Source of the DNA: Spirochaeta isovalerica
GTDB taxonomy: Bacteria; Spirochaetota; Spirochaetia; DSM-2461
Direction of reading: 5' to 3'
DNA length: 64,000 bases
Assembly (NCBI RefSeq): GCF_014207565.1
Contig: NZ_JACHGJ010000005.1
Span: forward strand, 267,306 to 331,305
Shown here in pieces: positions 33,601-42,192 of the stretch. Position 1 is the stretch's first letter. Every line of letters starts with the position of its first letter. The notes under the pieces are model-generated. The model ran no database searches. It was not told the DNA's origin and worked only from the letters and a program-made list of their open reading frames with translations. A program made the position numbers and the translations under genes.

Positions 33601-34799
33601 AAGACTATAGCATCGGGATTTCCACCGGCTTTGATTCGTTGACGGACCTCTTCGGCGCTATGAGTTTTAGCATATTCAACCAGCTCGGGTTCAATAGACC
33701 CGGAGGCATCAGGAAGATGAAATGTATTGGCGGCATAGGGAAAATCCTGTTGAAAGAAATCTGTTAAAGAAGCCTGACGCGGGTATAATCGCAACCAATC
33801 TACATACCGAAGCTCCGGATACCGGGTTCCGTTGTTGCGGTGGTTGAAAAAATGTCTGTCCATAGAGCCATCCCAGCCCACCGGGTATAGATCCTCATAC
33901 TCCTCAAGCTCGGATAATGTTGTAAAAGAAGCCTCTCTGACGAGGCCGACAGGAGCTGGGACTTCCGGTTTCTTTAAGCTCTCATCGTCACCATAGCAAA
34001 TCACACCGGCCTGAAATATCCCGGGGAATAGAGGAATAGCGCTTTCATCTGGGAGCTCTGAACCGGTTGTCATCTCTTCTCCCGGTTCGTAACGATGAAC
34101 TTCCTCTCCATCTACAAAGAAAAGTACCCGATCGGGAAGCCACTCAAAGGAGTAACTATGGACCGATTCGGCAGCATTGAATCCAAGTTCCAGCTTAAAT
34201 GAATAGTGAGACGGAGCTGACGGGTCATCCAGTTTTGTATCTACAGCCAGGTAAATCTGAGAGGGATTGGAGCCTGGAACCATCATCCTGATATAACCGC
34301 CATTTTTATCTTTAAAATCGCTGAGTATAGAATGGATCTGAATCCTCGTATATACAGATTCTCCCTCAGCAGCCTTAAAATCCACTTTATACCTGCCAAA
34401 ACGACTGATTCCAGTAGCGATAAGGCCTCCGCTGAGAACCGATTCCCGTTGACTGTCGTATGATACCAGGAACTCCGCCCCCTCGCCGGTGAATTGTGTA
34501 TTTTCAATTGCCCGGATGTTAACAGAATCGGTAGCTTTACCTTCAGGAGGTGCAATCTCGGCCACAGGCAGGTGCCAGGAGTAATAATTCGAATTGGGGT
34601 TACTACGGTCTATTCCGAAGTGAAGGGGATAGGGTTCATCGGGGTATTCATAGACAAATATCTCTGAAAATGAACTGCCATTGGGTATTTTATTCAGAAA
34701 TCCGTAAGGGTCTCTTTTGAATTCAGAAGAATTGGAACATGATGCAATAAATAAAACTGCAATAAAAAGGAAAAACAGCTCTTTTACGAAACGGGACAC
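30663..34799 (-). CDS. Giant ankyrin-repeat lipoprotein with a GH16-like domain
   Basis: A 1378-residue lipoprotein (lipobox FIASC, Cys21). Residues about 75-335 have the concanavalin-like GH16 fold: GISRFGRYKVDFKAAEGES, LGFNAAESVHSYSFEWLPDR, VLFFVDGEEVHRY and the closing VDWLRLYPR. The catalytic ExDxE segment of GH16 is absent; the equivalent stretch reads NGGYIRMMVPGSN, so it is probably a binding domain. From about residue 380 to the end run many ankyrin repeats (for example SVLKRDLDLIRLLIDAGADV; SGNTALILAVWNGMSREILE). It starts at GTG behind AAGGAGT. It is the last gene of an operon with two secreted paralogues and a GNAT protein. Confidence 0.85.
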   Translation of the reverse strand: MSRFVKELFFLFIAVLFIASCSNSSEFKRDPYGFLNKIPNGSSFSEIFVYEYPDEPYPLHFGIDRSNPNSNYYSWHLPVAEIAPPEGKATDSVNIRAIENTQFTGEGAEFLVSYDSQRESVLSGGLIATGISRFGRYKVDFKAAEGESVYTRIQIHSILSDFKDKNGGYIRMMVPGSNPSQIYLAVDTKLDDPSAPSHYSFKLELGFNAAESVHSYSFEWLPDRVLFFVDGEEVHRYEPGEEMTTGSELPDESAIPLFPGIFQAGVICYGDDESLKKPEVPAPVGLVREASFTTLSELEEYEDLYPVGWDGSMDRHFFNHRNNGTRYPELRYVDWLRLYPRQASLTDFFQQDFPYAANTFHLPDASGSIEPELVEYAKTHSAEEVRQRIKAGGNPDAIVLYDSEYERYFSTLIGIYIGKRDIEMVRFLLENGGGSSRDLNLELGMAVSAASVEILALLCEAGAPLAAADTGPSLVRFALYSGNPDWASALVGLGALANIADLPADDRDILTEIGKLAATQGNLEIVALLDSAGIGYSPEMFVLAAEHNRNEIFRFLLSSHVIPDEYFYADSEAIYDGAQTLNWLLRNGNMEIIALLDDLGYTLYPWIAGETMRSGNVSMLRYLVENLRLDPFGRSYRPAPGTGFAVFEGYPQRKVGIGRKEYEPDPAVIEYLAGLDYSWTDDPYLLNWLMSKAPEHPVLFPLLETVLKVYPEADLNENSDFRSALFEHGNPEAVEYALKLGMDPSIVLGKGTDRAKSLLINSVLKRDLDLIRLLIDAGADVDWENADGQTARSLALEAALPPIPGLITESDEVNLYAIADFLIEYSDNKIAKTHGRMLQREALARLKQMLSETDPSVLELTAGETLRQYFLNAAKYELPLKSEREHTTPFLFGSVKAILETGHVSPERNPDLLEVFLDSFLYLTRNTQTQELYAREIVIPLVDLGFKAPGSNHLMKLLDFMTRWDVDGYPYGGDDLFFESLVNAGQTVIPEFMSPSSPKTHQFTMIRTFFENSNLCSDGKAGTLVAAGLDGAMNDPDTGESLLQIALADRGQSETIEALLDGGAVPRYSEPEEIDLRPATEIHYYVGAPYPEMTFNSNESVDVPLDSKRLYHSSVESTPFPNAFFRGEFPGLRKAASGVRYGHNPKYPPKFVDDMNSDLVASATLGHSPSVLAKMIAAGAETDEFNQFGFTALDYAMVSLGGDELVELLYYWPDESAIPEEEPGVVDPNYHYISSDLSGSPLFPLTMSDNVIGFSPLMFALSNSTVNPWVIRGIIEGSPENQRSEMINHKSLSGNTALILAVWNGMSREILEILLEYGADPYVWNKVGVNVFLLADFNGIQWQQDFLKPLLLKAPEAMKAELLDQEYQSNLKKLLRWK

Positions 34800-34829
34800 A
34801 GGTAGGACTCCTTAAGAATTCAGGATCTA

Positions 34830-35819
34830 TTAAATCCAAGTATTTGCTATTTTATAAATAAAGGTAAATTCTGCATTATAATCCAAAAAGAAAATATCTC
34901 CCGTAGGTGATACGGCTATATTCGTTTTGGATTTTGATTCATCATACTCAAAGAACTCCAGCAGATAGCCTTCGGAATCCCGGATAATGATGTATTTTTC
35001 AAGAAAATTCCAGTAAGTATTCCCATATGAATCTTCTCCTGCTAACTGGATCTCCGTACTTTTTCCCGGAGGAATATCAAAGTCTTTATTTGACAATCTT
35101 TCACTATCTCTTAAGCCATTTTTATCCATATGATACTTATAATAAATATCATATTGAGAAGTGAATAATTTTCCATGGATTTCAACTGTTTTATCTATAG
35201 TCTTAATCTCATCCGATTCGATATCTAATTCTACGATTTCTTCATCTGTCAAAAAATTTGATATAATATCTACATCATCAATTAATTTCACAACAAAAAT
35301 GCTGGCCTGGTCATCCTCGATAAATAAAAAGTCACCATATAAACAAAAACCCTTCCATCTCCCGGAAGAGATATTGCTTCCATCGACTATCCAGGTTTTA
35401 TTTTCTCTGGTGAGCTGGATATAATTTCCAATCAACTTTAAAATAATCGAATTATCAAGATACATTATTTTAGATGGAAAGGTATCCCAGGATCCCCAAT
35501 ACCCCTTTTTATACAGGATGTTAGGAATCCTGCTTTGGACTTCTCTATCTTTGACAATGGCAATGCTATAATTCCAGGTATCGCCAAGTAAAAATTGAGA
35601 TGAATCATTAATTGCAAAACCAGAGATTCCCGGTTTTTGGGAACCACTATTGGCGTTTCTGTAAAACTTTAACTGCTCCGAACGATCGCCGTTTTCCAGT
35701 TGGAATTCCAAAATCATATTCTTTTTTTCAATAGTTTGAGCAGAAAGAGAAAAGCTGAAAATAAAGAAAAATATAAAATAGAATAATCTTAAGTGATCTT
35801 TTATAACATTCTTTTTCAT
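34830..35819 (-). CDS. Secreted protein, tandem paralogue (second copy)
   Basis: A 329-residue exported protein with a signal peptide (about residues 10-27, FYFIFFFIFSFSLSA). The mature part is beta-rich and looks like a propeller-type protein: GISGFAINDSSQFLLGDTWN, NIAVSPTGDIFFLDYNAEF and a terminal aromatic strand. It resembles the next gene upstream in overall layout, in the C-terminal block (SPTGDIFFL versus HPDGSIYFM) and in the closing Trp. No family is named. It lies 13 bases after that gene and 30 bases before the ankyrin gene. Confidence 0.75.
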   Translation of the reverse strand: MKKNVIKDHLRLFYFIFFFIFSFSLSAQTIEKKNMILEFQLENGDRSEQLKFYRNANSGSQKPGISGFAINDSSQFLLGDTWNYSIAIVKDREVQSRIPNILYKKGYWGSWDTFPSKIMYLDNSIILKLIGNYIQLTRENKTWIVDGSNISSGRWKGFCLYGDFLFIEDDQASIFVVKLIDDVDIISNFLTDEEIVELDIESDEIKTIDKTVEIHGKLFTSQYDIYYKYHMDKNGLRDSERLSNKDFDIPPGKSTEIQLAGEDSYGNTYWNFLEKYIIIRDSEGYLLEFFEYDESKSKTNIAVSPTGDIFFLDYNAEFTFIYKIANTWI

Positions 35820-35832
35820 TTACACCTCAGAA

Positions 35833-36753
35833 TTACCATTGTCTGGTGATTTTAAAAAACTCGATTTGTTCCGCTTGAATCTTCATGAAATAGATCGATC
35901 CATCGGGATGAATGGCCGGCGTGGAATCTGATTTGGTATGATCATAAAGAAATGAATCTATTAATCGATCATCCCCGTTGAAAACAATGATTCGTTTGCT
36001 TCCGACTTTCCAGTATCGATTCTGATGATTATCCGCCCCTAGATATTTGTTATTCACCATTTTAAAAAAAAGATCGTATGAAAATCCGTTGGCATGATCG
36101 AGATTCCTGTCCATATGGTTTATAAAAGTTAGGAAATCTTTTGTCTGAATTTCGCCATCGCGGAAAATGACATTATCAGCGTCGACGGAAACGCCCATTA
36201 CAATATCTTTAATCTCTCTCTTATCATAAAGTGAATACTCACTGCCCTGATTTTCAATCGCAATGACCTCGCCATCGGCTAGATGATGAAAGAGCACAGA
36301 ATCAATCCATATGAATTTGTCTGTCTTTAATTGATTGAATAGCTCTGTGCCTCCAAAACCATATTGAAAAAGATTGTCTCCTTTGTCAGATATAATATAA
36401 AAGGTGGATTCCTGGTCTCTTCCGTAAATCCGATCTTTGTTAATTTCAAGGGATGAGGAATAATAAACCGTTGAACTCCCATCAACATTAAGGATGCGCT
36501 TGAAATTAATATCTTCATCATAGATTGCCATTCGCTTGTTATGAGTATCCGCTATATAAACATCTCCCGTCTCATCAATGGCAAAAGATTGCGGCCCGCC
36601 GCTGAAAATATAGCCCGGATCATATTCATATCCCAACTCATTTTCTGAAGAACCGGTTTGGATAACCTTCAAAGAAACCATGGGATAATTATTGTAACTA
36701 ACCGAAAACAATGTATGGCTTAGGAATATCAGGATTATTATTAACTTTTTCAT
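35833..36753 (-). CDS. Secreted NHL-like protein, tandem paralogue (first copy)
   Basis: A 306-residue exported protein (signal MKKLIIILIFLSHTLFS). One NHL-like blade is clear: PQSFAIDETGDVYIADTHN followed by KRMAIYDEDINFKRIL. The remaining blades are degenerate (SKRIIVFNGDDRLIDSFLYD; SIYFMKIQAEQIEFFKI). This suggests a beta-propeller in the periplasm or at the surface. Its ATG overlaps the end of the GNAT gene by 4 bases. Its role is unknown; similar propellers mediate protein or glycan contacts. Confidence 0.75.
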   Translation of the reverse strand: MKKLIIILIFLSHTLFSVSYNNYPMVSLKVIQTGSSENELGYEYDPGYIFSGGPQSFAIDETGDVYIADTHNKRMAIYDEDINFKRILNVDGSSTVYYSSSLEINKDRIYGRDQESTFYIISDKGDNLFQYGFGGTELFNQLKTDKFIWIDSVLFHHLADGEVIAIENQGSEYSLYDKREIKDIVMGVSVDADNVIFRDGEIQTKDFLTFINHMDRNLDHANGFSYDLFFKMVNNKYLGADNHQNRYWKVGSKRIIVFNGDDRLIDSFLYDHTKSDSTPAIHPDGSIYFMKIQAEQIEFFKITRQW

Positions 36754-37142
36754 TTACAATTCCTCTTCAGCATCCCGTTTACTTTCAAAAATCCCGATCT
36801 TTCATAAAAGTGAACGAGTTTATCGTCACAACATAGATCAATGGAATACATATCTTTCATTTTTTCAGTCAACCTTTCTAACAATTGCGTTCCAACTCCC
36901 TGCATCCTGTATTCCGGCAAGACTTCGAGCATGGGAATATAGGCGAAGAGTTTGTTATCGGAAATAGCATATATAAAACCGACGATCCTTCTTTTCCGGT
37001 CATCTACGGCCAAAAGTGAATGCTCTCTGTTTTTCAGAATATACAGTAGCGTTTCCGGTGAAGGGGGATCAGGCCAACCGTCAAAAAAGCCTTGAAAATC
37101 ATCTTCACTGAAAGGAGTTGCATCATCTGTGTAGTATATCAT
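36750..37142 (-). CDS. GNAT-family N-acetyltransferase
   Basis: A 130-residue acetyltransferase. The acetyl-CoA loop is in LEVLPEYRMQGVGTQLLERL (R-x-x-G-x-G/A type), preceded by the beta strand RRIVGFIYAISDN and followed by LVHFYERSGFLKV, the usual C-terminal half. The start MIYYTDDA was preferred to a longer one because the extra 25 residues overlap the upstream region and look non-coding. It is the first gene of the minus-strand operon that ends in the giant ankyrin lipoprotein. The substrate is unknown. Confidence 0.85.
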   Translation of the reverse strand: MIYYTDDATPFSEDDFQGFFDGWPDPPSPETLLYILKNREHSLLAVDDRKRRIVGFIYAISDNKLFAYIPMLEVLPEYRMQGVGTQLLERLTEKMKDMYSIDLCCDDKLVHFYERSGFLKVNGMLKRNCK

Positions 37143-37209
37143 GCAGAGATTATATACTTTAATTTTGAATATTACATCTAAAAAGAACCGCCCCGGATTA
37201 TTGCGGTTT

Positions 37210-38544
37210 TCAGACAATTTTTACCTTTTTCCACTTGCCCCCGGCAAAGCGGATCCGGAGCATAATGTATCCGAGGTATTTCTCCACAGCCGTGGCGATC
37301 CAGGCCCCGGTCAGCCCCCATTTCAGATAATGGATTGAGATATAAACAAGAGGAATCCTGACAAATATCAACCCGACAAGGGAAACGAGTAGCGGCCACC
37401 TTGTGTCTCCGGCGCCTTTTATGGAACCGCTGTACACGAGAAAAGTATTCTGCGCCGGATTGATCACAGCCAGAATAAACAGGATGGGGCCAAAGACATC
37501 GATGACCTTTATGTCGGCCGTAAATATCCTGACCAGTCCATCTCCGGAAAGAAGAAAGAGTATGGAGACGATCAGGGAAATCAGAAAAGCCCCATGATGA
37601 AGAACCTGTACATAGAGAACAGCCCTGTCGGGCCGCTGTGCTCCCAGATGCCTTCCAGTGAAGGATGAGGACGCTATCCCCAGAGCCTGCCCAAGATTGG
37701 TGGAAAGATTGGATACCGTCAGGGCGACCTGATGGGCGGCAAATGCCACGGTTCCCAGATTGGCGATCATCCTGGTGTAGAGAAAAAATCCGCTTCTGAG
37801 AACCAGCTGCTCCGCCGCGGAAGATGAACCGATACCGGCAATACCTTTTAAAACAGTTTTATCCCAACCGAGAACGACTTTTCCCTTCAGCCTGACGGGC
37901 AATTTGGTTTTGAATAACAGAACCAGCCCCAGCATCGAGGCGGAAGCTTTGGAAACAGTCGCTGCCATCCCGGCTCCCCAAACCCCAAAAGCCGGTATAA
38001 AGGCAAACCCGAAAATCAGCACATACCCCAGCACCACATTAATAATGTTGGCCAGGATGTTTATAAGCATGGCGTTCCTCGAATCGCCAGCGCCTCTGAG
38101 GAGAGACGATACGGCCAGGGGTAAAACCTGAAAAACCGTTCCCGCCGCCATAAAGCGCATATAGGTTATTCCCTCTTTCAAGCTGTCTGACCGGGCCCCC
38201 ATAAACATAACAATCTGTTCGGCGAAGATATAGAAAGGAAGTGAAATAATCAGTCCGGCGACAAAGGCAAACTGAATGGTCTGAACGATGACTTTTCTCG
38301 CGTTGCCATAATCCCGCGCGCCGGTGTACCGGGCGATCATGGCGGTAGCCCCGATATTGAAAGCCTGAAAAAGGGCAATGGAAATTCTGACAGGTTGACT
38401 GGACAATCCCACCGCGCTTAACGCCGCTGCGCCCAGACGTCCCACCATCGCCATATTGACAACTGAAATAAGCGAGAACAGAAAAAGCTCCGCCAGACAG
38501 GGTAATGTAAAACGGATTATCTCATCGTACATTTTTTTGTTCAT
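37210..38544 (-). CDS. MATE-family efflux transporter
   Basis: A 444-residue antiporter with about 12 helices. LPCLAELFLFSLISVVNMAM and VGRLGAAALSAVGL are the N-terminal signature; a second-half signature is RSGFFLYTRMIANLGTVAFA. Drug or metabolite export is expected; the substrate is unknown. It is in the same direction as the GNAT operon 67 bases downstream, and divergent from an AraC regulator, which may control it. Confidence 0.92.
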   Translation of the reverse strand: MNKKMYDEIIRFTLPCLAELFLFSLISVVNMAMVGRLGAAALSAVGLSSQPVRISIALFQAFNIGATAMIARYTGARDYGNARKVIVQTIQFAFVAGLIISLPFYIFAEQIVMFMGARSDSLKEGITYMRFMAAGTVFQVLPLAVSSLLRGAGDSRNAMLINILANIINVVLGYVLIFGFAFIPAFGVWGAGMAATVSKASASMLGLVLLFKTKLPVRLKGKVVLGWDKTVLKGIAGIGSSSAAEQLVLRSGFFLYTRMIANLGTVAFAAHQVALTVSNLSTNLGQALGIASSSFTGRHLGAQRPDRAVLYVQVLHHGAFLISLIVSILFLLSGDGLVRIFTADIKVIDVFGPILFILAVINPAQNTFLVYSGSIKGAGDTRWPLLVSLVGLIFVRIPLVYISIHYLKWGLTGAWIATAVEKYLGYIMLRIRFAGGKWKKVKIV

Positions 38545-38587
38545 AAAAGAATAATACAGCTACTCAAAAGCAATTATTGGCTATTAT

Positions 38588-38617
38588 TTGACACATTTAC
38601 TTATTATTGACTATATT
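38588..38617 (+). promoter_or_regulatory. Promoter of the AraC gene
   Basis: A perfect TTGACA (38588-38593) and TATATT (38612-38617) are separated by 18 bases. The likely start codon is only 7 bases after the -10, so the mRNA would be leaderless. Two direct repeats, TATTATTTGAC and TATTATTGAC, include the -35 and could be an operator. Confidence 0.6.
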
Positions 38618-38624
38618 TTGTCCA

Positions 38625-39425
38625 ATGACTCAAAGTTACTCTTTAAAAGCCGGTTCAATAACTCTGGGATATAAAAAGAGCCGGAACATAAGCCAGACGC
38701 GCCATTTCCATGAGTTTTATGAGATTCTCTACATAATCGACGGAGTGCGGGATATTTTTGCAGGGAACAGAACAGTCACTCTCAAGAAAGGGGATTTCCT
38801 GCTTATCCCGCCTCATCTCATACACAAATCGCTTGAAAATGGTAAGGAATCGGAAATTTACTCTCTGTATCTCGAGAAAAATGAAGCGCTTAGATCAACA
38901 ACTGAAGAAGGCGCGGTTTACTTTCCCTCACTTTCAGCACCGGCAGTACAGACAGGAATAGTGCTTACACGCATGGATAGGGAATTGAAGGAAAAAAGCG
39001 ACTTCTATCAGATCATGTCCGAATCTCTGGCTGCTGAAATTTCAGTAATAATTGCCAGACATGGAGATATGAAACAGGACGGGAAAATCGAGATCCGGGA
39101 CAACGGAAAAATCGAATCAATCATCCGTTTTATCGAAAATAATTACAGCGAAAATCTCAATCTGAAAATGCTGGCGGAACAGTTTTATATAAGCCCGTCC
39201 TACCTGAGCCGATTCTTCCACAGGAAAACCGGATTCACTCTCACAGAGTACATCAATCATATAAGAGCTTTACGGGCTCAGAAATTTCTGCGCGAAACAT
39301 CGGAGGAGATAGGCCAGATCTCCCGGAAGTGCGGCTTCGGCAGCCTTTCGCAATTCGGGAGAATCTTTAAATCCATCAGCGGCATGACGCCCCGGGATTA
39401 CAGAAAACTCACCCTAGTGGGTTGA
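38625..39425 (+). CDS. AraC-family regulator with cupin sensor
   Basis: A 266-residue regulator. The N-terminal cupin-like ligand domain has HFHEFYEILYIIDGVRDIF and KKGDFLLIPPHLIHK. The C-terminal AraC HTH pair is LNLKMLAEQFYISPSYLSRF and QISRKCGFGSLSQFGRIFKS, ending SGMTPRDYRK. The ATG at 38625 was chosen over an in-frame TTG at 38607. It is divergent from the MATE gene and convergent with, and overlapping by 17 bases, the GH3 gene, so it may regulate either. The ligand is likely a sugar, by analogy. Confidence 0.9.
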   Translation: MTQSYSLKAGSITLGYKKSRNISQTRHFHEFYEILYIIDGVRDIFAGNRTVTLKKGDFLLIPPHLIHKSLENGKESEIYSLYLEKNEALRSTTEEGAVYFPSLSAPAVQTGIVLTRMDRELKEKSDFYQIMSESLAAEISVIIARHGDMKQDGKIEIRDNGKIESIIRFIENNYSENLNLKMLAEQFYISPSYLSRFFHRKTGFTLTEYINHIRALRAQKFLRETSEEIGQISRKCGFGSLSQFGRIFKSISGMTPRDYRKLTLVG

Positions 39426-42192
39426 ACTCTCTTTCCAGCTTGAACGTCAAAGACTCCAGATCCAGCCCCGTCTGAGGAAAGAACAGCTTGATAAAGTGGT
39501 TCGTTCCGAAAATCATGCCCATGTGAAGAGTCTGCTCTTTCCACTCCCCTTCCGTCCCCTGCAGCGCAAGCGTGCCTATTAGCTGGTTGTCCATAAAAAC
39601 GCTGACCGAAACCTGGGCCAGGACGTTGAGATCGCTTTTGTAGCGAACTTTCAGATCATACATCCCGAAGGTTCTGACAGTTATGCCGAAGAGCTCTTCA
39701 CTGCCTCCCGACGTATTCATGGAGCTGCCGTCAATATCGGTACCTTCCGCGTTGATGCGGTAAAAGGTGAGGTTTTCCCTGTCGGCGACCTGATCCTCAT
39801 CAGCTTTCATTTCTTTCAATTCCTGATCGCTGATCCGGCCCGATTTGTGTTCCATTGCCAGGGATCCCAGGAGAAACTTAAGAATATTCCGGGCGCTTCT
39901 CTGGAGATGAGCTCTTTTCAGTACACCCTTTTCCAGCATTTCCAGTGTATTGTCATTTCCCGCATTGGTAGCGGAATCGCCGACGCACATATAGAGGTCG
40001 TTCTGTGCTCTTATCATAGCGGCCGTATTGTTTCTGGAAGGTTCTTCCCCTTCGAAATTCATCTGAGCCCACCAATCGGTCATGGCGATTCCATGAAACC
40101 CCCACTGATCGCGCAGAACGGTCGTACACAAATCATAATTCCCCGCTGTCCAGATGCCGTTCAAAGCTCCGTAAGTGGTCATGACAGAGTATGCGCCGCC
40201 CTCTTTTACAGCGATTTCAAACCCCTTGAGGTAAATCTCCCTTAGAGCTCTTTCAGAGACAACAGAATCGGAAGAACTCCGTCCCGCCTCCTGGTTATTG
40301 GCGACAAAATGTTTGATTGTTCCGGTCACATTGGATTCGGCCATACCCAGAAGCTGGGCAGCGGCAATTTTTCCCGTTAGCAGAGGATCTTCCGAGATAT
40401 ACTCGAAATTCCGTCCGTTCAGAGGATTTCTGTGGATATTGATTCCCGGACCGAGTATGGTCTCTATCCGGTTTTTCCTCAATTCCCGTCCGAGCATAAC
40501 AAAGAGATCGCGGACCAGATCATCATTGAAGGTGCAGCCGAGAGCCGTTCCGTTGGGAAGGCTGAAGGCTTTGGTTCCACAATCCATCCGAATACCCGAA
40601 GGGCCGTCGGCACAGCAACCTACAGGAATTCCCCGATCCGCCAGACTATCGGTTAAACCGCCGAATGCGGCGGCTACTCCCGGCGTCGCTTTAGGACTGC
40701 TCATCCCTTCGCCTCTGGTCAGGCAGGCCATTTCCTCATCGGAGAGCTGAGCAATAAAATCATCAAGAGAGGTTTTCCCTTCATAGACTTCTCCGAAAGA
40801 GATACCACGGTCTCCTGTAAAGGCGATTTCTTCGGGACTTCTGTCATCAATCCGCTTCTGAAGATCGACAGTTCTCAGGGGAACGGGCTGACGCCCTTCC
40901 GCAAAGAATCCCTCTTCCCTTTGAACCGGCTTCAGACGATTGAAGAATGTGACGGGAGCACAGGCTTCCTCAAGCGTCTCGATAACAGTGAAATCCTGCT
41001 CAAATGATCCTACCTTCAAAGCCTGACGCACATCGGATCCGGCATAAATATTGTATCTTCCCGCTTCCAGGATAAAAGATGATTTTGAACCCGTGACACC
41101 GCTGTCATCATAGGAAGCCAGCCTTGTCTTCGGTATATCCAGAGTGATGGAAGCTGATTCTCCCGGTTTTAGAACTTCAGTTTTTCCATAGGCGACAAGA
41201 ACCCGGACAGGTTTGCCCAGTTTACCCTGTGGCGCCTCGCTATAGACCTGAACAATCTCTTTACCGGCGGAATAGCCTCTATTGATTATAGTCGCCTCAA
41301 CAGATATTGATTCAGACTTAATCGCAGTAAGTTCGGCTTCAATGGTAAAATCCGTATAAGAAAGACCGAATCCGAAGGGATAGAGCACCTTTTCCTTTGC
41401 AAAAGTTTCGAAATAGCGGTACCCCACATAGATATCTTCTTCATAGATATTCGTTTTCAGATCCCCGAAGTTTTTTGTCGAGGGATAATCATCGGCTTTT
41501 AAAGCAATGGTATCTGTCAATCTGCCACAGGGATTTATATCTCCGGTCAGAATATCGACAACGCCATGTCCCCCTTCCTGACCTCCCTGCCAGGCAGCGA
41601 GAACAGCGGATGGATCACTTTTTTCCAGCCAGCTCATATCAATGATATTTCCCGTATTGAGTATGACAACTGATCGGGGAAAGTAGCGGCAGACTGTCGC
41701 TATCATCTGCTCTTCCAGTTCAGTCAGACGATAACTTCCCGCTTCGTCTTTCGAATCCTGGTCCTCTCCACCGGTCCGTCCGATTACAATAAGAGCCAGA
41801 TCCGATTCTTCAGCCGCTTTTCGTACCAATTCCTCATGGAGAGGCATTTCCGCTTGAGACCAGGGAACTTTTCCCCACCCCTGCCCTTCATCGTAAGGAT
41901 TATCAATCAACCAGTTTTCATAGGCGTCCAGAACAGACTCATTAGTTGAAATTTCATCATGTTCTTTCAGCGCATCGAGAAGACCTATCGTGTAGCGGGT
42001 ATTAACCAGACCGCCGGAACCGAGCCCCGATTTATAATAATGAAACATGGACCGGCCGAAAAGAGCGATAGACTCCCCCTTCCTGACGGGCAGTGTCGCT
42101 TTATCGTTTTTCAACAGGACGCACCCTTCGGCTGCAGCTTGTCTGGCCAGAGCGGCATATTTTTCCTGGTCCAGCTTTATATAATCTCTCAC
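39409..42192 (-). CDS. Glycoside hydrolase family 3 with permuted domain order
   Basis: A 927-residue beta-glucosidase-type enzyme. The usual second domain comes first (EGCVLLKNDKATLPVRKG, ALFGRS; then WQGGQEGGHGVVDILTGDIN), followed by a fibronectin III-like domain (SYTDFTIEAEL), and only then the (beta/alpha)8 domain with KHFVANNQE and the nucleophile Asp in GIAMTDWW. The last 140 residues resemble a carbohydrate-binding sandwich (MYDLKVRYKSDLNVLAQVS). Such reversed GH3 enzymes are known from rumen bacteria. The start was placed at GTG behind CGGGAGAT; an in-frame upstream extension of 100 residues looks non-coding. There is no signal peptide. Confidence 0.88.
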   Translation of the reverse strand: MRDYIKLDQEKYAALARQAAAEGCVLLKNDKATLPVRKGESIALFGRSMFHYYKSGLGSGGLVNTRYTIGLLDALKEHDEISTNESVLDAYENWLIDNPYDEGQGWGKVPWSQAEMPLHEELVRKAAEESDLALIVIGRTGGEDQDSKDEAGSYRLTELEEQMIATVCRYFPRSVVILNTGNIIDMSWLEKSDPSAVLAAWQGGQEGGHGVVDILTGDINPCGRLTDTIALKADDYPSTKNFGDLKTNIYEEDIYVGYRYFETFAKEKVLYPFGFGLSYTDFTIEAELTAIKSESISVEATIINRGYSAGKEIVQVYSEAPQGKLGKPVRVLVAYGKTEVLKPGESASITLDIPKTRLASYDDSGVTGSKSSFILEAGRYNIYAGSDVRQALKVGSFEQDFTVIETLEEACAPVTFFNRLKPVQREEGFFAEGRQPVPLRTVDLQKRIDDRSPEEIAFTGDRGISFGEVYEGKTSLDDFIAQLSDEEMACLTRGEGMSSPKATPGVAAAFGGLTDSLADRGIPVGCCADGPSGIRMDCGTKAFSLPNGTALGCTFNDDLVRDLFVMLGRELRKNRIETILGPGINIHRNPLNGRNFEYISEDPLLTGKIAAAQLLGMAESNVTGTIKHFVANNQEAGRSSSDSVVSERALREIYLKGFEIAVKEGGAYSVMTTYGALNGIWTAGNYDLCTTVLRDQWGFHGIAMTDWWAQMNFEGEEPSRNNTAAMIRAQNDLYMCVGDSATNAGNDNTLEMLEKGVLKRAHLQRSARNILKFLLGSLAMEHKSGRISDQELKEMKADEDQVADRENLTFYRINAEGTDIDGSSMNTSGGSEELFGITVRTFGMYDLKVRYKSDLNVLAQVSVSVFMDNQLIGTLALQGTEGEWKEQTLHMGMIFGTNHFIKLFFPQTGLDLESLTFKLEREFNPLG

